Positions 48,723 through 59,954 of a stretch of DNA of 64,000 nt are shown piece after piece. The stretch comes from Plastoroseomonas hellenica (GTDB lineage: Bacteria; Pseudomonadota; Alphaproteobacteria; Acetobacterales; Acetobacteraceae), in contig NZ_JAAGBB010000022.1 in the NCBI RefSeq assembly GCF_018129085.1, forward strand, positions 60,388 through 124,387, read 5' to 3'. Numbering within the stretch: position 1 is the first letter of the stretch; every line of letters begins with the position of its first letter. The notes under the pieces are model-generated. The model did no database searches. It saw only the letters and a list, made by a program, of their open reading frames with translations, and was not told the DNA's origin. Both the position numbers and the translations under genes were made by a program.

Positions 48723-48758
48723 CATGCCTGGGGAAGCACCGCCACCCCCGAGGCAGAC
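48723..48758. repeat. Hairpin repeat, copy 2 (GCCTGGGGA)
   Basis: Near-identical layout to 43072-43107: GCATGCCTGGGGAAGCACCG, a short loop, then CCCCGAGGCAGA. Stem pairing is kept with a one-base bulge. It lies between convergent genes, close to the 3' end of 48793-49290. Confidence 0.45.
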
Positions 48759-48792
48759 CCGCCGGACCATCTCCCTGCGCACCTCTCGGCTC

Positions 48793-49290
48793 CTAGGCCT
48801 CGCGATTCCGCTCGCCCATCCAAAGGAGCCGGGGGTGCCCCCAGCGGGCCCACTGAATCGCTTCCTCGGATCCGCCCAAGGGGTCCTTGAACGACATCAT
48901 CCTGAAGCTCTGCCGCTCGCCGGCGACCTCGCGCCACGCCGCGAGATACAAGCCGCGGAACTGCTCGCCTTCTTCATACTTCGCGTAGAGAGCGCCGTCC
49001 GGCTCCGGGGTTGCACCGGTGTCTCCGGGGCATGGGTGCAGATCGATGCCCAGCTCCGCCGAACCGGCCGCATCCAGCAAAGGCCAGGTCAGCTCGTCGG
49101 CGCCCCAGAAGCGCCCAAGTGTCTCGGCCTCCAAGCTGACGACGCCGGTCTCGCGCGATTCAGAAAAGACGATCCCCTGAAGCCAGCCCTCGGCGCCCAC
49201 ACGAAACACCACGGGCGTACCATGGAGCACCTGCTTGAACGAAGTGACCACCTGAACGGCGCTGACGGGGATGAAATCGGGGAGCGGCAC
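48793..49290 (-). CDS. Hypothetical protein
   Basis: A 165-residue cytoplasmic protein from GTG 49290, chosen because GGAGG lies five bases upstream. An upstream in-frame ATG at 49410 would add a basic, poorly structured leader. The sequence has no motif I recognise: PDFIPVSAVQVVTSFKQVLH at the start, a single region with cysteine (DLHPCPGDTG) and an aromatic C-terminal end (WARWGHPRLLWMGERN). Function unknown. Confidence 0.7.
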   Translation of the reverse strand: MPLPDFIPVSAVQVVTSFKQVLHGTPVVFRVGAEGWLQGIVFSESRETGVVSLEAETLGRFWGADELTWPLLDAAGSAELGIDLHPCPGDTGATPEPDGALYAKYEEGEQFRGLYLAAWREVAGERQSFRMMSFKDPLGGSEEAIQWARWGHPRLLWMGERNREA

Positions 49291-49413
49291 GATCGCCTCC
49301 TGGTTGGAAGGCTGAATTCGCCGAGCCGGCTTTCGTTGCCGCGACGTCGCCGACACGGGCAAAAATCTTCGAGGGGTGGGCGACGCGCCGGCATCGGCGG
49401 CGTCGCCCACCGA

Positions 49414-50211
49414 TCACACCTTGCCGTTCGCGTCGCGGTTCCGGAAGGCGGCCTCGCCGGCATCCGACACCGCGACCCATTGGGGGTCGGGGCGGGCTTC
49501 GGCGGCGTAGCTGTCGTGCCAGTTCCACCACTTGTAGGGCGGGGTCTGGGGATAGCCCTCCGGCGAATCCTCCCATGCCTCCTGGCGGCCGAGCGGCGTG
49601 ATGTCGAGGTAGCTCCAGGTGTTCCCCATCGCCTCGTCGCCGCGGTTGTTGATGAAGTAGGTGCGGAACAGCTTGTCGCCCTGGCGGATGAACACGTTGT
49701 GGCCGTGCCACTCATCCACGCCGAAATCGGCGTCGAAGCTGTCGGTGATGGTGTACCAGGGCATCTCCCAACCCATCCGCGCCTTGAGGCGCGCGATGTC
49801 CTGCTGCGGGGCGCGGGAGGCGAAGGCGAGCGTGGTGTCGCGGGCGTTCAGATGCGCGACGTGCGCGACCTGATCGGCCACCATCGAACAGCCACGGCAG
49901 GCATGGTCGGGCCAGCCGAACACACCGGGTTCGAAGAAGGCGCGGTAGACGATGAGCTGCCGGCGCCCTTCGAAGAGGTCGAGCAGGCTCGCCTTGCCGT
50001 TCGGCCCTTCGAATGCATAAGCCTTCTCGACGGCCATCCACGGCATCCGCCGGCGTTCGGCGGCCAGCGCGTCGCGCGCGCGGGTCTGGGCCTTCTCCTT
50101 CACGAGCAGCTCCTGCCATGCGGCTTCCCAGGCCGCCCGCGGCAGAACCGGCGGCGTGCGCATGGCGGGCTGTTCGGCTTTTTTCTGATCGCTCCGAGGT
50201 GACTTGGTCAT
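49414..50211 (-). CDS. DUF899 family protein (thioredoxin-like fold)
   Basis: A 265-residue member of DUF899, a thioredoxin-like family. The conserved CXXC-type segment HACRGCSMVADQVAHVAHLN is present, with ARDTTLAFASRAPQQDI and GWEMPWYTITDSFDADFGVD following. N-terminal LPRAAWEAAWQELLVKEKA and PWMAVEKAYAFEGPNG are also typical. It may detoxify peroxide or act as a redox protein; activity is not established. ATG 50211 is chosen over 50307. It diverges from a Crp/Fnr regulator 275 bases away. Confidence 0.9.
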   Translation of the reverse strand: MTKSPRSDQKKAEQPAMRTPPVLPRAAWEAAWQELLVKEKAQTRARDALAAERRRMPWMAVEKAYAFEGPNGKASLLDLFEGRRQLIVYRAFFEPGVFGWPDHACRGCSMVADQVAHVAHLNARDTTLAFASRAPQQDIARLKARMGWEMPWYTITDSFDADFGVDEWHGHNVFIRQGDKLFRTYFINNRGDEAMGNTWSYLDITPLGRQEAWEDSPEGYPQTPPYKWWNWHDSYAAEARPDPQWVAVSDAGEAAFRNRDANGKV

Positions 50212-50485
50212 GGTCGTTGCAACCTCCGATCTGGACGAGCACCTGAGGCCTTCCGGCTGAAGCATGACGCCGTCGCTATCGGCCGCTCGTCGTTGGACAG
50301 GCGCCAACTTGGCGCAGGCGGAGCGGGTGGTGGGAGTGACAAGTGTGGCGGGATTGCGATGCCTCGCTGGTCATGGCTGCCGAGCGCCCCACCGAAACCA
50401 ATCTCTTGCGGTACGGTTGATACAAGGGCAGCAGCGGGCGTGCGGGGCGTTTGGCCCTGCCATCCTGGCTGGCGAGGGACCGCGC

Positions 50486-51223
50486 GTGTTGACCGAACGA
50501 TTCCTGAAGAACCGGCGCGGCGTCCTCGAGCCTCGTGAGCGCGCGGTGCTCGAACAGGCGATCGCCGAGGTGCGATCGGTCTCCGCGCGCACCACGCTGA
50601 CCCGCATCGGGGACCGCCTGTCACACAGCACCTTGCTGCTCGAGGGATTTCTCTGCCGCATCGTGGATGATCGCAAAGGGCTGCGGCAATTGGTCGCGGT
50701 GCATGTCCCGGGTGAATTCGTCGACCTTCACGGCTATCCCTTGAAGACGCTCGACCACGATGTGGCGTCCCTGACGGCCGCGACGATTGCGATCGTGCCG
50801 CATGGCGCCATCGATCGCATCACGGAGGAGATGCCGGCTCTCACGCGGAAGCTGTGGTATGCGACGCTGCTCGATGCCGCGATACATCGCGCGTGGCTGT
50901 TCCGCCTCGGCCGGCTCGATGCCATCGGCCGTGTGGCGCATTTCCTGAGCGAGACCAACGCCCGCCTGGCTGCCGTGGGGCTCAGCGACGGCAGACGCTT
51001 CGCGCTGGGCATAAGCCAGGCCGAACTCGCCGAGATCTGCGGATTGACCAGCGTGCACGTGAATCGGGTGATGCGCCAACTGCGCGAGGATGGGCTGTGC
51101 GTATTCCGCTACGCGCAGGTCGACATCCTCGATTCCGCGGGCCTGGCCGAGCGCGGGGAGTTCGATCCCGAGTATCTGTACCTGCAGGGGCCGCAACAGG
51201 CCGCCCGTCGCCGCGTGGGGTGA
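50486..51223 (+). CDS. Crp/Fnr family transcriptional regulator
   Basis: A 245-residue regulator. An N-terminal cyclic-nucleotide-binding-type beta barrel (LSHSTLLLEGFLCRIVDDRK, LVAVHVPGEFVDLHG) is joined by a helix to the C-terminal winged HTH (LGISQAELAEICGLTSVHVN, RVMRQLREDGL). No N-terminal cysteine cluster for an iron-sulfur centre is visible, so it is not a canonical Fnr; heme, cAMP or another ligand is possible. GTG 50486 has GAGG upstream and gives the usual length. It is divergent from the DUF899 gene. Confidence 0.88.
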   Translation: MLTERFLKNRRGVLEPRERAVLEQAIAEVRSVSARTTLTRIGDRLSHSTLLLEGFLCRIVDDRKGLRQLVAVHVPGEFVDLHGYPLKTLDHDVASLTAATIAIVPHGAIDRITEEMPALTRKLWYATLLDAAIHRAWLFRLGRLDAIGRVAHFLSETNARLAAVGLSDGRRFALGISQAELAEICGLTSVHVNRVMRQLREDGLCVFRYAQVDILDSAGLAERGEFDPEYLYLQGPQQAARRRVG

Positions 51224-51243
51224 GGGCCGGGCGGGCGGCAGCG

Positions 51244-51459
51244 TCAGCGTGTCTTGCCGGAGGGGCGCCGAGCAGCACCCACGGAATCGGCGTTCGGATC
51301 ATCGATCGACAGAAGCCGCCACCCGTCCGCGCGACATCGTATCCAGTCGCCATGGCCGCCATACCGGGACAGGCCAGTCACCATCGCCCTCGCCTCAGCC
51401 TCCGTGTCGGCGCGATAGGCGAAGGCCTCGTGTGGATGCCAGGCAATCCAGTGCTTCAT
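51244..51459 (-). CDS. Small hypothetical protein (71 residues)
   Basis: A 71-residue protein rich in tryptophan, histidine and arginine (MKHWIAWHPHEAFAYRADTE, GGHGDWIRCRADGWRL), without membrane segments. Its ATG overlaps the stop of 51456-51617 (ATGA), which suggests a two-gene unit. Unrecognised. Confidence 0.6.
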   Translation of the reverse strand: MKHWIAWHPHEAFAYRADTEAEARAMVTGLSRYGGHGDWIRCRADGWRLLSIDDPNADSVGAARRPSGKTR

Positions 51460-51617
51460 GCGTCGGACGTCTTCGGCTCTGACAGGACCTTCGCTATCAA
51501 GGCGCGGATCTGCTCTGCCTGCATGCTCGCCGCATCGAGGGATGCGGCTTCGGCGTCCAGCAGGGCGGCCATGTGCTCAGCCACCAGCAACAGCAGAGCG
51601 CGCTCGGCAGGGGTCAT
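51456..51617 (-). CDS. Small hypothetical protein (53 residues)
   Basis: From ATG 51617, which has GGAGG five bases upstream, the product is 53 residues: MTPAERALLLLVAEHMAALL followed by an alanine-rich amphipathic helix ending in KVLSEPKTSDA. A coiled-coil or helix-only protein is likely. An in-frame ATG at 51629 is also possible. It precedes, and overlaps by four bases, the 71-residue gene. Confidence 0.55.
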   Translation of the reverse strand: MTPAERALLLLVAEHMAALLDAEAASLDAASMQAEQIRALIAKVLSEPKTSDA

Positions 51618-51813
51618 GGCATCCTCCATCGGCAAGAGCGTGCCGCGGGCGACGGGGTTGCCTTGGCCTGTGCCGGAGGCATGCCGGCGCGGCATGGCGG
51701 AGAGGGGATCGGATGAAGGAGCCCGTCTTACCGGCAGCTCGTTCAGCCGCTCGGCCATGCTCGCCACCCAGCCCAGGAAGTCCCACCATGCCCTGCGAAG
51801 GAGAGACGCGAAG

Positions 51814-51978
51814 ATGGTTTACGGAATAATCGCCCGGGCATTGATGGCCGGCGCAGTCCTGTTGTGCGTCGCCGGCTGCGCGGATGCCTACGATCCGGAA
51901 AGGCGCAGCCCCGAGGGACTTACGGTCGGCATCGGCGGCGGGCTCTCGGTGGGCGCATCCAGCCGCAGCAGCCGTTGA
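51814..51978 (+). CDS. Small lipoprotein (54 residues)
   Basis: MVYGIIARALMAGAVLLCVAGC has a hydrophobic signal ending in a lipobox (CVAGC), so the mature product is a ~33-residue lipoprotein (CADAYDPERRSPEGLTVGIG) with a serine- and glycine-rich tail. GGAG lies about ten bases upstream of ATG 51814. The short mature length, with GIGGGLSVG, resembles small outer-membrane-associated lipoproteins; function unknown. Confidence 0.6.
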   Translation: MVYGIIARALMAGAVLLCVAGCADAYDPERRSPEGLTVGIGGGLSVGASSRSSR

Positions 51979-52058
51979 GTCACAGCCTCAATCATCGTCG
52001 GCGGCGCGTCAGCAACGTCAGCCGGGGAGATCCGCGCCCCTTCTGAGGCAGGCCGGCC

Positions 52059-53252
52059 TCAGGCCGTCGCCACGCGCGCCGGCGCGCGAACCGCCCAGTT
52101 GACGGCGACGGCGGCGAGGCCGACCAGCACCATCACCGGCCAGAAGGCATCGTAATTGCCGTTCACGTCGACCAGCACGGCGCCGACGCCGGCGCCCAGG
52201 AAGCCGCCCACCTGGTGGGAGAAGAAGCAGAGGCCATAGAGCGCGCCGAGATCGGCGACGCCGAAGCGCCGTGCGATGGCCGCCGAGGTGAGGGGGATGG
52301 TGCCGAGCCAGACGAAGCCCATCACCGAAGCGAAGACCATCGCACCCCATTCGGTCGGCACGGTGCTGGCAAAGAGCGCGATGGCGACGGTGCGGATCAG
52401 GTAGATGACGCCGAGCGCCTTCTCCGGCTGCACGGTGTTCGCGAGCCGTCCGCAGAGCCAGCTTCCGGGGATGTTGAACAGGCCGACCAGCATCAGGGTG
52501 GTGGCGCCGAGGGAGGCCGGCAGGCCGCAGAGCGAGAGATGCGCCGGCAGATGCGCGGTGAGGAAAGCGAGCTGGAAGCCGCAGGCGAAGAAGCCGGTGG
52601 TCAGCAGCGCGAAGCCCTTGTTGGCGAGCGTCCGGCGGGCAAGGTCGGGCAGGCCGGAGAGGCCGACGGGCGCGGCGCCGAGCGGTGTGCCGCGGCGCCA
52701 TTCCAGCTTCGGCGCGATGAAGAGCGCCAGCACCAGGGTCGAGGCCAGCATAACGAGGGCGATCTGGGTGCCGTAAGCCCCGATTCCGCTCATCGCCAGC
52801 GGCACCATCGCCGCCTGGCCGAAGGATCCGCCGGCGGAGGCGAGGCCGAGCGCGTTGCCGCGCTGCTCCGGCGGCACGGCGCGGGCGACGGCGGACAGCA
52901 CCGTGCCGGAGCCGGCGCAGGCGACGCCGATGCCGGTCAGGATGCCGATGCCGAGGAAGAGCGTGAGGGCGGAGGGATAGGCCGCGATCAGCAGCAGCCC
53001 GGCCGCGTAGAAGCCGGCGCCGGCGAGCGCCACGCGCCCGGCGCCATACTTGTCGGCCATCGCGCCGGTGATCGGCTGGCCGATGCCCCAGAGCAGGTTA
53101 TGGATGGCGACCGAGAGGCCGAAGGCGGTCGCGGTGATGCCGTGCTCCGCGCCGAGCGGCAGCAGGAACAGCCCGAAGGTTTGCCGGATCCCGAGCGCCA
53201 GGCTCACGGACAGGGCGGCGGCCAGCACGACGATCCAGGCAGAGCGGGTCAT
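52059..53252 (-). CDS. MFS transporter
   Basis: A 397-residue transporter with about 12 membrane helices and no large loops. It contains the MFS loop 2-3 motif GAMADKYGAGRVALAGAGF, and the second half has LVGLFNIPGSWLCGRLAN. The helices around VMGFVWLGTIPLTSAAIARR are the region matched by the decayed fragment near 39.2-39.5 kb. It probably exports or imports a small carboxylate or drug-like substrate. ATG 53252 is preferred to the upstream 53312, since MTRSAWIVVLAAALSVSLAL starts a signal-anchor-like first helix. Confidence 0.92.
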   Translation of the reverse strand: MTRSAWIVVLAAALSVSLALGIRQTFGLFLLPLGAEHGITATAFGLSVAIHNLLWGIGQPITGAMADKYGAGRVALAGAGFYAAGLLLIAAYPSALTLFLGIGILTGIGVACAGSGTVLSAVARAVPPEQRGNALGLASAGGSFGQAAMVPLAMSGIGAYGTQIALVMLASTLVLALFIAPKLEWRRGTPLGAAPVGLSGLPDLARRTLANKGFALLTTGFFACGFQLAFLTAHLPAHLSLCGLPASLGATTLMLVGLFNIPGSWLCGRLANTVQPEKALGVIYLIRTVAIALFASTVPTEWGAMVFASVMGFVWLGTIPLTSAAIARRFGVADLGALYGLCFFSHQVGGFLGAGVGAVLVDVNGNYDAFWPVMVLVGLAAVAVNWAVRAPARVATA

Positions 53253-53363
53253 GCCGCCATCAGGCCGGATGGCGGCGCTGCAATGGTAGAGGCGGCGGCG
53301 CGGGGCTGCCATGCACGGCCCCGCGCTTGCAGGATCAGCGATGATCCAGTCCGCGCGCCATCA

Positions 53364-53392
53364 CCCGTTCAGGCAGGAAAGGCCTGAACGGG
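53364..53392 (-). terminator. Terminator after the DUF1127 gene
   Basis: Perfect 11-pair stem CCCGTTCAGGC/GCCTGAACGGG with a 7-base loop, seven bases beyond the stop of the leftward DUF1127 gene. The strong GC stem makes it a good terminator or 3'-end stabiliser; a U-run is absent. Confidence 0.7.
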
Positions 53393-53399
53393 ATGCGCC

Positions 53400-53768
53400 T
53401 CAGGCGGCGAGCGGCCTCTGCGAGCGGAGCGCGACCGGGGTCTTCGCGGCGCGCTGCGGCTGCGCGAAGTCGGGGTCGAAGACGCGGCTGACATCGGCGC
53501 GGGAGAGGCCGATATCCGCGAGCTCGCGGTCGGTCAGGCTCAGCAGCTCCGCATAGGTGCGGCGCTTGCTCGGCCAGTTGGCGACGGCGCTCGCCACCGC
53601 GGTCAGCGCGGCGACGATGCCGCGGCCGGCGCGGCGGAAGCCGGCGCTGATCGCCGCATCCCGGGCCGCCATGGCGGCGTGGCGGATGGCCTCGCGCTCC
53701 TCGGCGTCACGGAAGTTGACGGGGGGAAGAAGGCGGCTGAGCTCCCTCTCGGTGAGACGGGCGTCCAT
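53400..53768 (-). CDS. DUF1127 domain protein
   Basis: A 122-residue protein with the C-terminal DUF1127 (YjiS-like) signature ELLSLTDRELADIGLSRADV SRVFDPDF. The N-terminal half is a basic, alanine-rich extension (RHAAMAARDAAISAGFRRAG) that the shortest family members lack. Alphaproteobacterial DUF1127 proteins have been linked to RNA binding and phosphate or stress responses; this one is not assigned. ATG 53768 gives the compact protein. A strong terminator follows it. Confidence 0.88.
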   Translation of the reverse strand: MDARLTERELSRLLPPVNFRDAEEREAIRHAAMAARDAAISAGFRRAGRGIVAALTAVASAVANWPSKRRTYAELLSLTDRELADIGLSRADVSRVFDPDFAQPQRAAKTPVALRSQRPLAA

Positions 53769-53974
53769 GATACAGATTCCTCGGCTGCGAGACGCCCCGT
53801 CCGCGTCCGGTGGAGGCACTCCACCGCGGCGCCGGGCGTTGTTCGCAGACGAATAGATAGGCGTATTCCCTATGAGTTCGATGCGGATTTGCAGCAGTTG
53901 AGATATCACCTGAGTGCATGGCTTCCTGTGGATGCATGCAACAATGCCGTAACCATTGGTGAGGAGCCCCTCGC

Positions 53975-55741
53975 TTGACCCCTGCCGAACGCCTCGCCGC
54001 CCTCCGTGCCAAGCTCGCCGAAGCGGGCGTTTCCGGCTTCCTCGTGCCGCGTGCGGACGAGCATCTCGGGGAATACGTGCCGGCCTCGGCCGAGCGCCTG
54101 GCCTGGCTCACCGGCTTCAGCGGCAGCGCCGGGCTCGCGATCGTGCTGGCCGATCGCGCCGCAGTCTTCACCGATGGTCGCTATACCCTGCAGGTGACGC
54201 AGCAGACCGACCCTACCCTCTGGGAGCGTCGCCACCTGACCGAGGAGCCACCGGCCGACTGGCTCCGCGAACATGCGGCGGGGAGCCGCATCGGCTTCGA
54301 CCCCTGGCTGCATGCCGAACCGGCGCTGGCGCGCTTCGAGGCTGCCGGGGTGACGCTGGTGCCGCTGGAAGCCAATCCCCTCGATGCCGTCTGGGCCACC
54401 GCGCGGCCGGCGCCGCCGGCTTCGCCGCTTCGCGTGCACGGCGCAGAATTCGCGGGCCGCGACGCCGCCGCCAAGCGCGGCGAAGTCGCGGCCGCGCTGC
54501 GCGAGGCGAATGAAGCGGCGGTGGTGCTCGCCGATCCGTCCTCGGTCGCCTGGCTGCTCAATATCCGCGGGCAGGACGTGCCCTATACGCCGCTGCCGCT
54601 TTCCTTCGCGGTGGTGGACGCGGACGGTGCCGTCGACCTCTTCCTCGATCCCGACCGCGCCGATGCCGCGGTGCGCATGCATCTCGGCAACGCCGTCCGT
54701 CTGCGCCCGCGCGCTGAGTTGCCGGCGGCGCTGGACGCGCTGACCGGCCGCGTGCGCGTTGATGCCGAGGCGACGCCGGCCTGGATCGCGCGGCGCCTGC
54801 GCGCCGCGGGCGCCACCGTCAGCCCCGGCGAGGATCCATGCCGCCTGCCGCGCGCCTGCAAGAATCCGGTGGAGCGCGAGGGCGCCCGTCGCGCACATCG
54901 CCGCGACGCCGCCGCGATGGCGCGCTTCCTCGCCTGGTTCGCGGCCGAGGCGCCGAAGGGCGGCCTCAGCGAGATCGCGGCCGCCGAGCGCCTGGTCGGC
55001 TTCCGCGCCGCTGATCCGCTGTTCCGCGGCGAGAGCTTTCCCGCGATCTCCGGCGCCGGCGAGCATGGCGCCATCGTCCACTACCGCGCGACCGAGGAGA
55101 GCAATCGCGGCATCGCGGCGAATGAGTGCTACCTGATCGACAGCGGCGCCCAGTATCCGGACGGCACCACCGACATCACCCGCACCCTCTGGACCGGGCC
55201 AGGCGCGCCGCCGGCGCTGCTGCGGGCCCGCGTCACGCGCGTGCTGCGCGGGCATATCGCGCTCGCCACCCTGCGCTTTCCCGAAGGCGTCTCCGGTCCG
55301 CATCTCGACGGCATCGCGCGCCGCCCGCTCTGGGATGCGGGGGAGGATTACGACCATGGCACCGGGCACGGCGTCGGCAGCTACCTCTCGGTGCATGAAG
55401 GGCCGGTCGCCTTCAGCCGCGCCGCGCGCCAGGTGCCGCTGCGGGAGGGCATGATCCTCTCCGACGAGCCCGGCTTCTACGCCGCCGGCGAATACGGCAT
55501 CCGGCAGGAGAACCTGCTGCTGGTGAAGCGCGCCGAGGTTCCCGGCGCGCGCAAGATGTTCCTGGAGTTCGAGACGCTGACGCTCGCCCCCTTCGACCGT
55601 CGGCTCATCGATCCGGCCCTGCTGACGCCGACCGAGCATGCCTGGATCGATGCCTATCATGCGCGCGTCCTCGCCGAGGTCGCGCCGCAGGTCGAAGGCC
55701 CGATCGCCGACTGGCTGCGCGCCGCCTGCGCGCCGCTGTGA
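53975..55741 (+). CDS. pepP: Xaa-Pro aminopeptidase (M24B, aminopeptidase P)
   Basis: A 588-residue dinuclear metallopeptidase that cleaves an N-terminal residue followed by proline. The pita-bread metal ligands are visible: the aspartates in CYLIDSGAQYPDGTTDITRT, the histidine in GTGHGVGSYLSVHEGP, and the glutamates in LSDEPGFYAAGEYGI and RQENLLLVKR. The large N-terminal creatinase-like domain (about 1-300) fits the longer eukaryote-like three-domain class. The start is a TTG (53975) supported by GGAG nine bases upstream; no better ATG exists near it. It overlaps the next gene by four bases. Confidence 0.92.
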   Translation: MTPAERLAALRAKLAEAGVSGFLVPRADEHLGEYVPASAERLAWLTGFSGSAGLAIVLADRAAVFTDGRYTLQVTQQTDPTLWERRHLTEEPPADWLREHAAGSRIGFDPWLHAEPALARFEAAGVTLVPLEANPLDAVWATARPAPPASPLRVHGAEFAGRDAAAKRGEVAAALREANEAAVVLADPSSVAWLLNIRGQDVPYTPLPLSFAVVDADGAVDLFLDPDRADAAVRMHLGNAVRLRPRAELPAALDALTGRVRVDAEATPAWIARRLRAAGATVSPGEDPCRLPRACKNPVEREGARRAHRRDAAAMARFLAWFAAEAPKGGLSEIAAAERLVGFRAADPLFRGESFPAISGAGEHGAIVHYRATEESNRGIAANECYLIDSGAQYPDGTTDITRTLWTGPGAPPALLRARVTRVLRGHIALATLRFPEGVSGPHLDGIARRPLWDAGEDYDHGTGHGVGSYLSVHEGPVAFSRAARQVPLREGMILSDEPGFYAAGEYGIRQENLLLVKRAEVPGARKMFLEFETLTLAPFDRRLIDPALLTPTEHAWIDAYHARVLAEVAPQVEGPIADWLRAACAPL

Positions 55742-56601
55742 CGCTGCCCCGTCCGATGACCGGAGCGGCCGAAGGCCGCGAAGGTCTGGATCGGCCGGGC
55801 AACTTGGCCGGCCAGCGCGTTCTCCTCGTCCACGGGCTGATGGGGGAGGTGATGGCGGCGCTGCGGCCGATCGGGCTCGACTACATGCATGGCCTCGCCG
55901 CCTGGCTCCGTGCCCAGGGCGCCGAGGTCGACGTGGTCCGCCTGCCGACCGCAGCACCCATCGCCCGCAACGCCGAGCGCCTGCGGGAGGTGCTGCTGGC
56001 CGAACCCTCGCCGGTGCTGCTGATCGCCCACAGCAAGGGCGGGCTGGAAGCGCTGGCCGCGCTGCTCGACCCCGTGGCGGCGGCGCGCTGCACCGGTTTC
56101 GTCGCACTGCAATCGCCCTTCTTCGGCAGCCCGATCGCCGATGCCGTCACCCGCGCCCGCCCGCTCGATGCTGCCGCCATGGGCCTCGCGCGGCTGCTCC
56201 GCATCGGCAATGGCGAAGGCCTGCGCGACCTCACCACGACGCGGCGCGCGGCCTGGATGGAAGCCCATGCCCAGTCGATCGCGGCCCTGCTCGCACGGCT
56301 GCCGGTGGTCTGCCTCGCCACCGCGCTGCCGGCGCGCAGCTTGCGCGGCCGCGACCGGATCTACGGCCTGGCGGCGCGCTGGATGGCGCAGCGCGGCGCC
56401 TGGCCGAGCGACGGGCTGGTGCCGGTGGCCAGCGCCCTGCTGCCCGGCGCCCACCACCTGCTGCGCGACGGTAGCCATATCGCCAGCGTCAGCCGCGGCG
56501 GCGGCCGCGACCCGGCGGGGCTGCTGGCGGAGGCGCTCGCAGTGCTTGGGCTGTCCCGGGAAGGGGCTCCGCCCATCCCGGATGGGCGTCAAATTGAGTA
56601 G
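55738..56601 (+). CDS. Lipase/esterase-like alpha/beta hydrolase
   Basis: A 287-residue hydrolase coupled to pepP by a GTGA overlap, starting with GTG. The nucleophile elbow is AHSKGGLEALAAL, with VLLVHGLMGEVM as the oxyanion loop and probable acid and base in the C-terminal SDGLVPVASALLPGAHH and GSHIASVSRG segments. The family is close to triacylglycerol lipase or class I esterases. No signal peptide is visible, so the substrate is probably intracellular. Followed by a double hairpin and a convergent LysE gene. Confidence 0.83.
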   Translation: MTLPRPMTGAAEGREGLDRPGNLAGQRVLLVHGLMGEVMAALRPIGLDYMHGLAAWLRAQGAEVDVVRLPTAAPIARNAERLREVLLAEPSPVLLIAHSKGGLEALAALLDPVAAARCTGFVALQSPFFGSPIADAVTRARPLDAAAMGLARLLRIGNGEGLRDLTTTRRAAWMEAHAQSIAALLARLPVVCLATALPARSLRGRDRIYGLAARWMAQRGAWPSDGLVPVASALLPGAHHLLRDGSHIASVSRGGGRDPAGLLAEALAVLGLSREGAPPIPDGRQIE

Positions 56602-56603
56602 GT

Positions 56604-56660
56604 CCAGGAGGCTCCAGCCTCCTGGCGGGTGAGGTCCGGAGAGGGCAGAGCCCTCTCCGG
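56604..56660. terminator. Double hairpin between convergent genes
   Basis: Hairpin 1: CCAGGAGGC/GCCTCCTGG with loop TCCA (56604-56625). Hairpin 2: CCGGAGAGGGC/GCCCTCTCCGG with loop AGA (56636-56660). Both are perfect. They separate the lipase-like gene from the opposing LysE gene and would serve as a bidirectional terminator. Confidence 0.75.
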
Positions 56661-56669
56661 GTCACCCTT

Positions 56670-57305
56670 TCACTTCGGCGCTCCCGCCAGCAACCGCAGC
56701 CCGAGGCCGCAGAACAGTGTGCCGGCGATGCCATCGAGCCAGCGCGCGGCGCGGCCCTCGCGCAGGCGGGCGGCGAGGCGGCCGGAACCGGCGATCAGCG
56801 CGGCGAAGAATGGGACTGACATCAGCGGCAGCAACGGGCCAAGGATCAGCATCTGCAGCCAGGCCGGGGCGCGGTCGGGATCGACGAATTGCGGCACGAA
56901 GGCGAGGAAGAAGAGACCCACCTTCGGGTTGAGCAGGTTGGTCAGCATGCCCTGCCGGAAGGCGGCGCCGAGGTTGCGCAGGCCCTGCGCCGGCACCAGT
57001 GTGCCGCTGCCCGCGAAAGCCGCCCGCAGCGCCTGCACGCCGAGCCACATGAGATAGGCCGCGCCGGCGAGGCGGAGGGCGGTGAACAGGGCAGGGTGCG
57101 CGGCGACCAGGGCGGCGACGCCGGCAGCAGCCATGGCGACGTGACAGAGGGCGCCGGCGAGGATGCCGAGCGTCGCCGCCCAGCCGCGCCGGGCCCCGCC
57201 CGCCAGGCTCTGGCCCAGCACAAAGGCCATGTCCGGCCCCGGGGTCAGGATGAGGAGGATGCAGGCGCCGAGATAGCCGGCGAGCAGGGCGGGATCGACG
57301 GGCAT
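56670..57305 (-). CDS. LysE/RhtB family exporter
   Basis: A 211-residue inner-membrane exporter. The N-terminal motif ILTPGPDMAFVLGQSLAGGA and the middle LTNLLNPKVGLFFLAFVPQF define the LysE/RhtB family. Six hydrophobic segments are present and no extra domains. The substrate is probably an amino acid or derivative but is not assigned. Its GPDM and NPKVG variants are typical of RhtB-type proteins. It stands alone, convergent with the lipase-like gene and upstream of ligA's 3' end (74 bases away). Confidence 0.9.
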   Translation of the reverse strand: MPVDPALLAGYLGACILLILTPGPDMAFVLGQSLAGGARRGWAATLGILAGALCHVAMAAAGVAALVAAHPALFTALRLAGAAYLMWLGVQALRAAFAGSGTLVPAQGLRNLGAAFRQGMLTNLLNPKVGLFFLAFVPQFVDPDRAPAWLQMLILGPLLPLMSVPFFAALIAGSGRLAARLREGRAARWLDGIAGTLFCGLGLRLLAGAPK

Positions 57306-57378
57306 GCTGCTATTCTCCGCCGCGGCGATGCGGCGTCCAGCGCAATGGTTTGATAGGCAGTATCAGCAGCGCTGATGG

Positions 57379-59943
<2,565 letters not shown>

Positions 59944-59954
<11 letters not shown>

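Noticed and set aside
55765..55800. Repeat-like GGCCGAAGGCCGCGAAGG in the lipase gene
   Set aside because: It lies in coding sequence and shows only the second stem motif, not the rest of the element.
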